64,000 nucleotides of DNA from assembly GCF_013376475.1 (NCBI RefSeq), contig NZ_CP045508.1, positions 496,001 to 560,000 of the forward strand, read 5' to 3'. Shown piece by piece: positions 1 to 7,895 of the stretch; positions within the stretch are counted from its first letter, which is position 1, and each line of letters opens with the position of its first letter. Under the pieces are notes generated by a model. It was not told the origin of the DNA. It did not search any database and was given only the letters and a program-made list of their open reading frames with translations. The DNA is from Desulfolutivibrio sulfoxidireducens (lineage in GTDB: Bacteria > Desulfobacterota > Desulfovibrionia > Desulfovibrionales > Desulfovibrionaceae). The translations under genes were made by a program, and so were the position numbers.

Positions 1-318
1 AAGGCCCGGGGACAGGCCGACCCGGGCGGCCCGGTCGGGACCGGGATCGAGGCGGCGGCGGCGGTGTTCGGCCGGGAAATGGCCCGGGTCCTGGCCGGTT
101 TTCTGGGCGGCTCCCCGGACCGGGCGGGCGTTTCGCTTCCCGGGATCGACGCGGCCTCCCTGTCGGCCGAGGTCGAGGCATTGCGCGGCAAGAACCAGGC
201 CCTGGAGGCCAAGCTCGCGACCCTTGAATCCGAGCTTTTGCGTCTGCGCAAGGACGGTCGCGAGCTTGAGAAATACCTGGTGGAGAAGATCAGGGCCGCC
301 CTGGCGTCCAGGGCCTGA
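1..318 (+). CDS. C-terminal part of a coiled-coil protein (5' end outside window)
   Basis: The reading frame is open from the first base of the window to a TGA at 316-318, so only the C-terminal 105 codons are seen. The last 50 or so residues form a leucine/glutamate/lysine heptad pattern (for example EVEALRGKNQALEAKLATLE), which indicates a coiled coil. The preceding part is Gly/Ala/Pro-rich and has no recognisable domain. The gene converges on pyrF with a 3-base gap. An internal GTG at 64 could be a start, but the frame continues upstream of it. I do not recognise the family; a scaffold or polyhydroxyalkanoate-synthase-subunit-like coiled coil is only a guess. Confidence 0.6.
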   Translation, partial: KARGQADPGGPVGTGIEAAAAVFGREMARVLAGFLGGSPDRAGVSLPGIDAASLSAEVEALRGKNQALEAKLATLESELLRLRKDGRELEKYLVEKIRAALASRA

Positions 319-321
319 GGG

Positions 322-1089
322 TCACCATGCGCCCTTGCCCGGGAGGTCCGCCGCCGCTTCGGCCACTTCGATCAACAGGGCCTCGGCCACGGCCGCCGGA
401 TCGGCGGCCCGGGTGATGGGCCGTCCCACCACCAGATGGTCCGCCCCGGCCCGGATGGCCTCGGCGGCGGTCACCGCCCGGCGCTGGTCGTCCGGGGCGT
501 GGCCGGCCGGCCGGATGCCCGGGGTGACGATGAGGAAGTCGTTCCCCAGGACGTGGCGCAGCATGGCCGCCTCGCGTCCAGAGCAGACCACCCCGTCCGC
601 TCCCCGGGAAAGGGCCTCGCGGGCCCGGGAAAGCACCAGATCCGCCACCCAGTCCTCGCCGTACTCCGACCCCGGGACCGATCCGACCGCCTCGCACGGG
701 GTCGCGAGCCCGGCGGCCTCGGCCGGGCTGTGGCTGGTGAGCACGGTCACGGCCAGAAGCCTGGCCCGGCCCTTGGTCCGGGCCGCGGCCTCGATGACCC
801 CGGGCACGGCGTGGGCCGTGAAAAGGGCGATGTCGTGGTCGTCAAGGCGGGCCACGGCCCGCTTCACCGTCTCCGGGATGTCGTGGAATTTGAGGTCCAG
901 CATGACCTTGCGGCCCATGGCCGCCAGCCGGTCCGGCACGTCGAATCCGGCGGCCAGGAAAAGCTCCAGTCCGACCTTGTAGAAATCCACGCGGGGGCCG
1001 AGCCGCTCGGCCAGCTCCAACGCCTGGTCGCCGCTTGGCACATCCAGGGCCACGATGATCCGCTGGGTCGGGGGAATGATTTTTTCCAT
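322..1089 (-). CDS. pyrF: Orotidine 5'-phosphate decarboxylase
   Basis: This 255-residue protein catalyses the last step of UMP synthesis, OMP to UMP plus CO2, in the cytosol. The N-terminal substrate strand (IIVALDVPSG), the catalytic DLKFHDIP signature near residue 65 and the phosphate-binding VTPGIRP region near residue 190 are visible. The length is normal for the short bacterial TIM-barrel form. The ATG is preceded by a GGAGG Shine-Dalgarno at about 1096-1100. It is transcribed away from the exported-protein cluster that begins at 1523. No other pyrimidine genes are nearby. Confidence 0.95.
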   Translation of the reverse strand: MEKIIPPTQRIIVALDVPSGDQALELAERLGPRVDFYKVGLELFLAAGFDVPDRLAAMGRKVMLDLKFHDIPETVKRAVARLDDHDIALFTAHAVPGVIEAAARTKGRARLLAVTVLTSHSPAEAAGLATPCEAVGSVPGSEYGEDWVADLVLSRAREALSRGADGVVCSGREAAMLRHVLGNDFLIVTPGIRPAGHAPDDQRRAVTAAEAIRAGADHLVVGRPITRAADPAAVAEALLIEVAEAAADLPGKGAW

Positions 1090-1303
1090 GGGGCCTCCAT
1101 ATCAAAACCATAGCCCGGAACGCTGTTCTTGTCATCCCGGGCGGCGTCCCTGGATCGGGATTGGGCAACGGTCATCATGAAATGCCGGGGAAATGCGGAT
1201 ATTTCGTTTCAGGCCCTGGGGCGTTGCCGGCGTCCGGCACGGATCAAACAAAAAGGATGTTCAAATCGAGAGGGTTGGTACGGACGTGAGGAGGGCGGGG
1301 GGT

Positions 1304-1320
1304 TGGCACGTTCCTGGCTT
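1304..1320 (+). promoter_or_regulatory. Possible sigma-54 (-24/-12) promoter
   Basis: TGGCACG-TTCC-TGGC puts GG (1305-1306) and GC (1317-1318) exactly 10 bases apart, as sigma-54 promoters require. The -12 box is TGGC rather than TTGC. If used, it would give a leader of roughly 190 bases to the gene at 1523. No activator-binding sites were recognised. Confidence 0.3.
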
Positions 1321-1421
1321 GTCGTGAGACCGAGGGGGTGTGCCGTACGCCTTAGGACGCGGGCGCCGGTGGCGGAGGGGTCGTGGACGAGGCAAGGAAT
1401 GCGCGTCCGGCGGCGGGCGCG

Positions 1422-1450
1422 TTGACAGCACACCACCGCTGACATATTAC
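1422..1450 (+). promoter_or_regulatory. Sigma-70 type promoter for the exported-protein cluster
   Basis: A perfect -35 box TTGACA (1422-1427) and a -10 like box TATTAC (1445-1450) are separated by 17 bases. Transcription would start near 1457, about 65 bases before the ATG at 1523. The rest of the 1090-1522 gap between pyrF and this cluster shows no gene. Confidence 0.55.
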
Positions 1451-1522
1451 AAATGGGGCCACATCGTGTTTCAAGACGAATCACTTCTCATTCCCACTAG
1501 TGTACGCGACAGGGTGAAACGC

Positions 1523-2167
1523 ATGAAACGCACCGCCCTTTTCGTTTTCACCATTTGGCTTGCGCTTGACCTTGGCGCGGCCCAGGCCTTTTCCTTTTCC
1601 GAGGAGGCGCAACGGGACGCCGCCGCGTCCCAGGCCAAGGCCGCCGCCATGTATGCCAACCTGTCCGCCCCCTGCCGGGAGAGCCTCAAGGGGAAAAAGA
1701 TCGCCGTGCTCATCGCCGAGCGCCACTCCGGGAAGCTCCAGACCGGCGGCGGCCACGGCCTGCTGCATCAGGAATTCAACCGCCAACTCGCCGCCCTGGG
1801 CCTGAACACCGTGTCCCAGGGCCAGATCAACGCCCAGATCGCGGCCGCCGAGATGCACGCCATTTTGAACAACGATCCCGACGCGGCCCTGGCCGCCTCG
1901 GGCCGCCTGGGGGCCTCGTTCTTCTTGAACGGGGTCATCAGCAGTCGTAGTGGGAAAAACATGATGGTCAACGCCAACGAGGTGGCCCTGACCATCCTTT
2001 TGACCCTGACCGACGGCCGGGGCCGGGTGATCTCCAGCCAGACCATCAGCGCCGAATCCTGGGCCGGCCAGGACGTGCTGGGCGTGGCCCTGGGGCTGGT
2101 CCGGGACAGCGCCGGTCCGGCGCTGGCCCAGTTGTACGTCGATTACTGCTCGCGCGCGGGCAGATAA
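1523..2167 (+). CDS. Exported protein, LpoB/CsgG-fold-like (tentative)
   Basis: This 214-residue protein starts at the ATG that gives a clean Sec signal peptide (MKRTALFVFTIWLALDLGAAQA). The frame is open further upstream, but that part reads as non-coding. The mature part has KIAVLIAERHSG, then an alternating helix/strand pattern with LGASFFLNGVISSRSG and a long VALTILLTLTDGRG strand. That layout resembles the small domain shared by LpoB, TolB-N and CsgG, but the match is by pattern only. It is the first of eight collinear genes for exported proteins and is followed 16 bases later by a FlgT-like gene. Its exact function is unknown. Confidence 0.75.
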   Translation: MKRTALFVFTIWLALDLGAAQAFSFSEEAQRDAAASQAKAAAMYANLSAPCRESLKGKKIAVLIAERHSGKLQTGGGHGLLHQEFNRQLAALGLNTVSQGQINAQIAAAEMHAILNNDPDAALAASGRLGASFFLNGVISSRSGKNMMVNANEVALTILLTLTDGRGRVISSQTISAESWAGQDVLGVALGLVRDSAGPALAQLYVDYCSRAGR

Positions 2168-2183
2168 CCACGAGGTTGACCAC

Positions 2184-3731
2184 ATGCGCACGACTTTCGG
2201 ACGAGTGGCCCTGGTGTCCCTGCTCTTTGCGGTCCTGGCCGTGTCCGGGGCGACGTTTTTCGCGGGAGCGGCCCCGGCCGCGGACAAGGCGGCCAAAAAG
2301 CCATTGGACGTCCAGGCCGCGCCGGATCCCGGGCAAAAGGGCAAAAAGCCCCTGGACATCCAGGCCGCGCCGGCGGCCGAGGAAAAGGACGCCTTTATCG
2401 TGATCACGGCCGAGGGCCTGGCCGATCCGAACGCCGACGCCTACACGCGCGACAAGGCGCTGATGATCGAGGATCTGCGCCGCGACGCCAAGGCCCAGAT
2501 CCTGGAGAAGGCCGTGGGGGCCTACGTCGAGACCTCGACCCTGGTCGAGAACTATACGCTGATAAGCGACCGGGTGCTGTCGCGGTCCCAGGGCCTGATA
2601 AAAAGGGTCATCAAGGAATCCGAGCCCTGGATCGGCGAGGACGGCTTCGCCCACATGCTCATGAAGGCCGAGGTCTCGGTGGTGCCCATCACCGAGGCGC
2701 TTCGGGAGATGACCCGGGGCGAGCGGGTGGCCCTGCTCAAGGAATACGGCAACCCGCGCATCTCCGTGGCCATTTTCATCCGCGACGCCGAGCGCGGCCC
2801 GGATGTGGTTCCGGAGCGCTCGGAGATCGCCGAGAACGTGCTCAAGGAGCATATCAAGGGCTTCGGCTATCGGGTATGGTCCGAGGAGCATGTGGAAAAG
2901 CTGCGGGCCCGGCTGGAGAAAAAGACCGAAGGCAATGCCGTGGAGGCCACGGTCAGCGCCTCCTCGCCCAAGGCCGCGGACTTCTCCATCGTGGGCGAGG
3001 CCAAGTTCAAGACCGTCAGCGCCAGGCTTCCGGCCTCGGGCCTGACCGTGACCAAGTACGTGCTCACCTCCTGGAGCGTCAAATGCATCGACAACCACAC
3101 CGGCGAGGAGATCTACTTCAATAATCAGGTGCCCAGGAAGCAGAGTTGGGCCGACGAGGACCAGGCCATCGAGGAGATCGGGCGGATTGTCGGCGGCGAG
3201 TTCTCCAGGGAGTTTTTCGAGGAGCATCTGCAGGCCCCGTCGAAGATGTTCCAGCTCGAGGTGGCGGGCCTGCCGAGCTACGATCTGGGGCAGCTTCTGC
3301 GCAAGGAGTTCATTGGCCTTCGGCCGGTTTTGAACATCGATTTCCGGGAGTTCGACGCGTCCGGGACCTCGCTCTACGAGGTGGAATTCACGGGGTCGCG
3401 GGGGAACTTCAACGAGCTTTTGACCAGCGCCATCCTTGTTCCGCTGAACCAGAAGGTGGGGCAGGGGGCCTTCACCCTGGAGTCGGCCAAGGGCAATGTG
3501 GTGCGCCTGAGGTACGCGGCCTCCCTGGACGCGGCGGCCCTGACCGAGAAGCTCAACGCCACGGCCCCGGCCTCGGTGGCCACGGCCGCGCCGCAGCGCA
3601 TAAAGGAGATCGTCAAGTCCGAGGAGACCATGAAAAAGGTGGCCGAGGTGTCTCCGGAGATCGTCAAGAAGCTTTCGGAGGAGCCGTCGCAGGGGGCCAA
3701 GACCGGGCTTGACGCGGTCAAGAACTTTTAG
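2184..3731 (+). CDS. Exported FlgT-like multidomain protein
   Basis: This 515-residue protein has a signal peptide (cleavage near AGAAPAAD). A short linker contains two copies of KKPLD(V/I)QAAP. The domain at about residues 70-170 carries the pattern typical of FlgT N-terminal domains: AKAQILEKAVGAYVETSTLV, then SDRVLSRSQGLIKRV. Residues 180-340 (PRISVAIFIRDAERG through DFSIVGEAKFKTV) resemble the FlgT/CsgG middle domain. The C-terminal 150 residues are a further repeat-like domain. FlgT is a flagellar outer-membrane-ring protein in Vibrio, but no flagellar genes are nearby, so the cluster context suggests a different envelope assembly. The assignment is by motif pattern, not by alignment. 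Confidence 0.75.
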   Translation: MRTTFGRVALVSLLFAVLAVSGATFFAGAAPAADKAAKKPLDVQAAPDPGQKGKKPLDIQAAPAAEEKDAFIVITAEGLADPNADAYTRDKALMIEDLRRDAKAQILEKAVGAYVETSTLVENYTLISDRVLSRSQGLIKRVIKESEPWIGEDGFAHMLMKAEVSVVPITEALREMTRGERVALLKEYGNPRISVAIFIRDAERGPDVVPERSEIAENVLKEHIKGFGYRVWSEEHVEKLRARLEKKTEGNAVEATVSASSPKAADFSIVGEAKFKTVSARLPASGLTVTKYVLTSWSVKCIDNHTGEEIYFNNQVPRKQSWADEDQAIEEIGRIVGGEFSREFFEEHLQAPSKMFQLEVAGLPSYDLGQLLRKEFIGLRPVLNIDFREFDASGTSLYEVEFTGSRGNFNELLTSAILVPLNQKVGQGAFTLESAKGNVVRLRYAASLDAAALTEKLNATAPASVATAAPQRIKEIVKSEETMKKVAEVSPEIVKKLSEEPSQGAKTGLDAVKNF

Positions 3732-3847
3732 GGAGGCGCGCCGGGGGGCGGCGGACTCCTCGGCGGAAGTGGGTGGGGGATGCCGCCGTCTGTGCGCGTG
3801 GCGCGTTGGCCAACCGGGAGAAAAGCAAGGGAAACGGAGGTGGGATC

Positions 3848-4612
3848 ATGAGGGGCGGAGTTGTTGTGACGATTTTGGTCGTGCTTGGGCTGGTCACGGT
3901 CAGCGGATGCAAATCGTCGTCGAAAAGGGCCAACGAGATGGCCGATCAGGCCATGTACCAACCCGTGGCCTATTCGGACAAGCCGGGTCCGGTGGTGGTG
4001 GTCATCGGCGGCGAGATCAAAAGCGCCAACGCCGGGTATACCCAGAAGGTCGGGGCCAACAACATCGCGGACTACGCCGAACTGGAACTGGGCAAGGCCA
4101 AGTTCCAGGTGCTCGAGCGTTCGGACCTGGGCCCCATGCTTCAGGAGGTCGAGATCGCGGCCAACCTGGGCGACGCCTCGCAGTTGGCGAAATTCAAGAA
4201 GGGCAAGTTTCAGGCCACCAACTGGCTGATCCGTTTCGACATCCTCAAGGCCGAACCCGTGGCCGAGGTCAAGTCCAGCTTTGACGGAACCTGGCTTGGG
4301 GTCATCGCCGGAACGGCCGTGGGCTCGGCCACGGACAGTTGGGCGGCCGGAGTGGGCACCGGCGCGGCCGTGGGCTCGATCCAGGCCCATGACGCCACGG
4401 GCATCTGGATCGTGGGCATGCGCTACAAGGTCCTTGACGCCAATACCGGCGAGCAGAAGGCCACGGGCTACTTCGAGGACAAGATGGAGATCGGTTCCTC
4501 GGGCGGCGGGGCCCTGGGCATCTCGCGCACCGAGACCCAGCAGGTGACCCTGGACACCATGACCCAGCGGCTGGTGCAGCGCTGCGTCCAGGATCTGGAC
4601 AAGATGAAGTAG
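3848..4612 (+). CDS. CsgG-family lipoprotein
   Basis: This 254-residue protein begins with a lipoprotein signal peptide ending in the lipobox VSGC, preceded by a GGAGG ribosome site. The body matches the CsgG pattern: a strand-rich start (PVVVVIGGEIKSAN), the hallmark ELGKAKFQVLERSDLGPML, then NWLIRFDILKAEPV and a variable glycine-rich stretch where the CsgG pore loop would lie. CsgG proteins form outer-membrane nonamers that export curli subunits. No curli subunit (CsgA/B) is seen here, so this copy may form a ring for another substrate or act as a structural lipoprotein. Confidence 0.8.
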   Translation: MRGGVVVTILVVLGLVTVSGCKSSSKRANEMADQAMYQPVAYSDKPGPVVVVIGGEIKSANAGYTQKVGANNIADYAELELGKAKFQVLERSDLGPMLQEVEIAANLGDASQLAKFKKGKFQATNWLIRFDILKAEPVAEVKSSFDGTWLGVIAGTAVGSATDSWAAGVGTGAAVGSIQAHDATGIWIVGMRYKVLDANTGEQKATGYFEDKMEIGSSGGGALGISRTETQQVTLDTMTQRLVQRCVQDLDKMK

Positions 4613-4658
4613 GGCCTCAACCCCGGCGCGCCGCGCCGAAAACACAGGAGAACACGTC

Positions 4659-5306
4659 ATGAGAACCCGCATGGCCGTACTGATCGCTACGTTGATGTGC
4701 GTTTCCATGCTTGCCGTGGGCTGCGGCAAGCGGCAGGTCGAGGAACCCGTCCCCATGTACACGGCCCAGCAATACTACGACATGGGCATCCAGGCCTTCA
4801 CCGCCGAGGACTTCGTCCAGGCCACCCAGCTTTTCGAGGCGGCCGTGTCCATGGCCCCGTCCATGGCCGACGCCTATTATTATCTGGGGCTGTGCTACAT
4901 GAAGCAGAACATGTTGCAAAAGGCCGAGGATGCCCTGGCCGCCGCCCTGCGCTACAACCCGGGGATGCTGCGCGCCCACGAGGCCCTGGGCATCCTGTTA
5001 TACAACAAGGGCGACTACTTCCAGGCCAAGCGCGAGCTGGAACAGGCCCGGGCCATGTATTCCACCAACGCCCAGGTCTATTACTACCTGGGCGGCATCT
5101 ATCTGGCCGAGGGCAACTGCCCCGCCGCATTGCCCCTGCTGACCCGGGCTGTGGAGCTTGATCCCTCTTCCCTCCCGGCCCGGCAGGCCCTGGAAGACGC
5201 CAGGCGCCGTTGCGGCAAGGGCGGCGGCCCCAAGGTCGCGCCGCAGCCCAGGATCGAGAAGTCCTTCAAGGGCGGCGGCAAGGCCCTGGACCCTGACGAG
5301 TTCTAG
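4659..5306 (+). CDS. TPR-repeat lipoprotein
   Basis: This 215-residue protein has a signal peptide ending in AVGC, giving a predicted lipidated Cys, and a good ribosome site (CAGGAGA). About four tetratricopeptide repeats follow between residues 30 and 180 (for example AYYYLGLCYMKQNMLQKAED and VYYYLGGIYLAEGNCPAALP). TPR lipoproteins act as periplasmic scaffolds for outer-membrane complexes. Its position right after the CsgG-like lipoprotein suggests it is a partner of that ring. The C-terminus is basic and glycine-rich (GKGGGPKVAPQ). The exact partner is unknown. Confidence 0.85.
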   Translation: MRTRMAVLIATLMCVSMLAVGCGKRQVEEPVPMYTAQQYYDMGIQAFTAEDFVQATQLFEAAVSMAPSMADAYYYLGLCYMKQNMLQKAEDALAAALRYNPGMLRAHEALGILLYNKGDYFQAKRELEQARAMYSTNAQVYYYLGGIYLAEGNCPAALPLLTRAVELDPSSLPARQALEDARRRCGKGGGPKVAPQPRIEKSFKGGGKALDPDEF

Positions 5307-5530
5307 CGGACCGTCGGCCCGTTGCGGGGCATCCCCCGGACCGCGTCCCAATCGGGCGTGTTCCGGGGGGCGGCGGACGGGATGCGACGCGCCGGCCGCG
5401 TTGGCCGGATGAGGCGTTCCCGGAATCGGGGAGGCCGGCATGGCGGGCGCGGCGGTTACGGAAGGGATGGTTTCCACTATCCGGCGGGCCGGTACTCAGG
5501 GTGCGTCGCACCTGGAGGCGGAGGCGGGGA

Positions 5531-6016
5531 ATGCACGTGAGCGGTTGGGGATATTGCCTGGGCGTGTGGGCGGTCTGTCTGGCCTTCACGGATCCGGCCG
5601 GGGCCGCGGAAGAGGCGTCCCCCCGGGGCGGCAACGCCGTGCTCATGGAGCGTTGGGCCGAACAGCGCCGCCTGATCCGTGACGAGGTCCTGGCCACCCT
5701 GCGCCGGCAGGGCCGGCTGCCGGAAAACGGGACCGTGAGTTTCGAGGCCCTGGTGGCCCCGGACCCTCAAAACCGCGAGCGCTTGAAGGTGCGTTTGGAG
5801 TCCATCGAGATCATCCCGGCGTCGGACGGGACGGCCCGGCGGAACGCCGCCCCGGGGTCCGCCCCCGGGGGCGGGGAGATGGATCGGGCCTTTGCCCCGG
5901 TGGACCTTTCGCGGCAACTGGAACTGCGCAACCTGGACGTGCCCATTGACGGGACGTTGCGGGAAAACCTGACCATACAAAAGGGCAAGCCGGTGGAACC
6001 GGGTCTTTCCCGGTAG
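5531..6016 (+). CDS. Exported protein A1, first copy of duplicated module
   Basis: This 161-residue protein starts at the ATG giving a signal peptide (cleavage near PAGAAEEA). It belongs to an unrecognised family shared with the gene at 6955-7743. Matching blocks are NAVLMERWAEQRRLIRDEV against NAPLMDEWAARRRQVRDKV, GTVSFEALVAPDP against GTIEFEARFRPDP, and a C-terminal LELRNLDVPIDGTLRE against VELRTLDVPVAVSFKE. No catalytic motif is visible. The 225 bases upstream (5307-5530) show no gene. It is followed after 21 bases by B1, and this A-B order repeats downstream. Confidence 0.65.
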   Translation: MHVSGWGYCLGVWAVCLAFTDPAGAAEEASPRGGNAVLMERWAEQRRLIRDEVLATLRRQGRLPENGTVSFEALVAPDPQNRERLKVRLESIEIIPASDGTARRNAAPGSAPGGGEMDRAFAPVDLSRQLELRNLDVPIDGTLRENLTIQKGKPVEPGLSR

Positions 6017-6037
6017 GCCCGGCAAGCGAGGACCGCC

Positions 6038-6925
6038 ATGAGACGAGACGCCGTATTCCCCCTGTTGTGGGCCGTTTTCCTGGCCGCGTGGCTGGCGCCG
6101 GTCCTGGCCCTGGCCGGGAACAGGCAGCTTATGACCGAGAAGATGGCCGAGCAGGACATGAAGCGGGTCATCATGGAATCGGTCGTCGGCTACAAGGTCC
6201 GAAGCGAGAGCCGCCTGGGTCTGACCGAGGACCCGAGCTACAAGGTCGAGACCAAGGCCGCGGCCGTGATCAAGGGCATCAAGGTCGACAAGATGATCTA
6301 CGACAAGGACAAGGACATCGCCCTGTGCTTCGGACACCTCGACGTTGGCGACGTGGTCAACGTGGTGGGCGAACTGGTGCGTTTCAAGGGGGTCACGGTG
6401 GAGGGCTTCGGTTTCGGGACCATGACCGAGGCCGCCAAGTCGCCGCTGATGGCCCTTCGCGCCGCGCTTCTGGACGCCTACAACCAGATGGCCGCCCTGT
6501 TGGTGGGCGAGAAGATCTTGAGCCAAAGCACCATGGAGAACTTCATCCTGACCAAGGACGTCAACCGCTCCAAGGTCTGCGCGGCCATCTTCGGGGCCTA
6601 CATCCCGAACCCCGGCCTGAGTAGCCCCAACCGGGGCTGGGGCTGGGACGAGACCGGCAACGCCTTTGTCAAGCTCGAGCTCGACCCGCGCAAGGTCCAG
6701 GACATTCTGGGAAACCTCATCGTGTATAAGGGCGCAAGCGTGCTCGAGGTCACCGGCCGGGGCTCCCAGGTGGACGATCTGACCCCGGTCCAGGAAGGCT
6801 CGGGCGCGGCCAGCATGATCCGCGACTCCGGGTCCAAGACCAGGTACATGAGCCTGGACGTGCCCACGGCCCCGGCCCCGGCCGAGGGGGCGGACAAGCT
6901 TGATGGCGGCGGCAAGACCCAGTAG
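6038..6925 (+). CDS. Exported LPP20/FlgT-N-like protein B1
   Basis: This 295-residue protein has a signal peptide (cleavage after LALA) and mature start GNRQLMTEKMAEQDMKR. It appears to hold two related halves. The first has AAAVIKGIKVDKMIYDKDKD and the second LSQSTMENFILTKDVNR followed by AAIFGAYIPNPG. Both fit the LPP20/FlgT-N layout of a helix, a strand-rich segment and a conserved aliphatic strand. The C-terminal 50 residues are Gly/Pro/Ala-rich and probably disordered. It is a close paralogue of the gene at 7896-8741. The family assignment is by pattern only and the role is unknown. Confidence 0.7.
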   Translation: MRRDAVFPLLWAVFLAAWLAPVLALAGNRQLMTEKMAEQDMKRVIMESVVGYKVRSESRLGLTEDPSYKVETKAAAVIKGIKVDKMIYDKDKDIALCFGHLDVGDVVNVVGELVRFKGVTVEGFGFGTMTEAAKSPLMALRAALLDAYNQMAALLVGEKILSQSTMENFILTKDVNRSKVCAAIFGAYIPNPGLSSPNRGWGWDETGNAFVKLELDPRKVQDILGNLIVYKGASVLEVTGRGSQVDDLTPVQEGSGAASMIRDSGSKTRYMSLDVPTAPAPAEGADKLDGGGKTQ

Positions 6926-6954
6926 CCGCAAATGAAGGCGGCAAGGCGCGGGAT

Positions 6955-7743
6955 ATGAAAACAACGAGAGCGGTCCTGGTTTTTTCGGCCTGTCTGGCCG
7001 TGACGGCTGTGGCGCAACCGGGGAGGGCGGCCGGACCGGCCCGGTCGGGGCAAGGGATGGAACTGGCCCAGGCCGGCCAGGTCGTCCAGCCGACCCAGCC
7101 CGGGCGGATGCCTCAGCCGGCCCAGCCGGGTCAGGCCGTCCAACCAGGGCAAGCCATCCAGCCGGCCCAGCCGGGTCAGGCCGGCCAGCCCGGACAGGTC
7201 GTCCAGCCGACCCCGGGCGCCGTCGGCGGCAACGCGCCGCTCATGGACGAATGGGCGGCCAGGCGGCGCCAGGTGCGGGACAAGGTGCTCACCCGGCTTC
7301 AGGAGCAGGGCAAGGTCCCCCGGGACGGGACCATCGAGTTCGAGGCCAGGTTCCGGCCAGACCCCAAGGATCCGGCCAAGCTGTTCGTGGCCGTGGACGC
7401 GGTGCGGGTGACGCCGCACGGCCCGGGCAAGGCCCCGGGAAGGCCCGAGCATGTGGACGGCAAGGCCGGGACCGAGGCCATCGACCTGGCCCTGGCGCCC
7501 ATTGAGATGCCCGGCCGGGTGGAGCTTCGAACCCTGGACGTGCCTGTGGCCGTTTCCTTCAAGGAGGCGGTGACCATCCGGGAAGGCCGCGTGGACGAGG
7601 CCCCGGCCTTTGCCCCGGCCCCGGCCCCGTCGCCCGGACTGGCGGGCGGCGGCGCGGACGTGGGCGGGGACGGTTCGGATGCGGGTCTTTGGGGCCAGGT
7701 GAAGGGATTCTGGAAAAAGATTGTGGGCTTTTTCGGGTTCTAG
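6955..7743 (+). CDS. Exported protein A2 with a Pro-Gly-Gln repeat tract
   Basis: This 262-residue paralogue of the 5531 gene has an N-terminal signal peptide. About 46 residues of Gln/Pro/Gly repeats (residues 41-86) are inserted before the conserved domain NAPLMDEWAARRRQVRDKV. The conserved domain runs to about residue 215. A linker rich in Ala/Pro follows, and the protein ends in GFWKKIVGFFGF, which would form an amphipathic aromatic helix suited to membrane contact. A1 has neither the repeat tract nor this C-terminal helix, so the two copies have diverged in architecture. The function is unknown. Confidence 0.65.
   Translation: MKTTRAVLVFSACLAVTAVAQPGRAAGPARSGQGMELAQAGQVVQPTQPGRMPQPAQPGQAVQPGQAIQPAQPGQAGQPGQVVQPTPGAVGGNAPLMDEWAARRRQVRDKVLTRLQEQGKVPRDGTIEFEARFRPDPKDPAKLFVAVDAVRVTPHGPGKAPGRPEHVDGKAGTEAIDLALAPIEMPGRVELRTLDVPVAVSFKEAVTIREGRVDEAPAFAPAPAPSPGLAGGGADVGGDGSDAGLWGQVKGFWKKIVGFFGF
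7075..7212 (+). repeat. In-frame QPGQ-type low-complexity repeats
   Basis: Residues 41-86 of protein A2 repeat variants of QP-x-QPGQ (QPTQPGRMPQPAQPGQ and QPGQAIQPAQPGQ). The DNA repeats cag-ccg-g motifs to match. It may be a flexible spacer across the periplasm or cell wall, and it is likely to vary in length by slippage. Confidence 0.8.
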
Positions 7744-7895
7744 CGTCGCGGCCGACACGATGTGAACTGTCCGTAGCGCACGCACGGGATCCGCTGAAGA
7801 GATTTTTCGTCAGCCGACGGCGGGGGTGAGCGGCTGACGCCACACGGGACGACAAACCGGCGGCGGGTGGGTGGCGCGCCCAAAAGGAGCAGGTC

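Noticed and set aside
2184-4612. True flagellar (FlgT) or curli (CsgG) locus
   Set aside because: No other flagellar genes and no CsgA/B/E/F genes are nearby, so only fold-level similarity is claimed.
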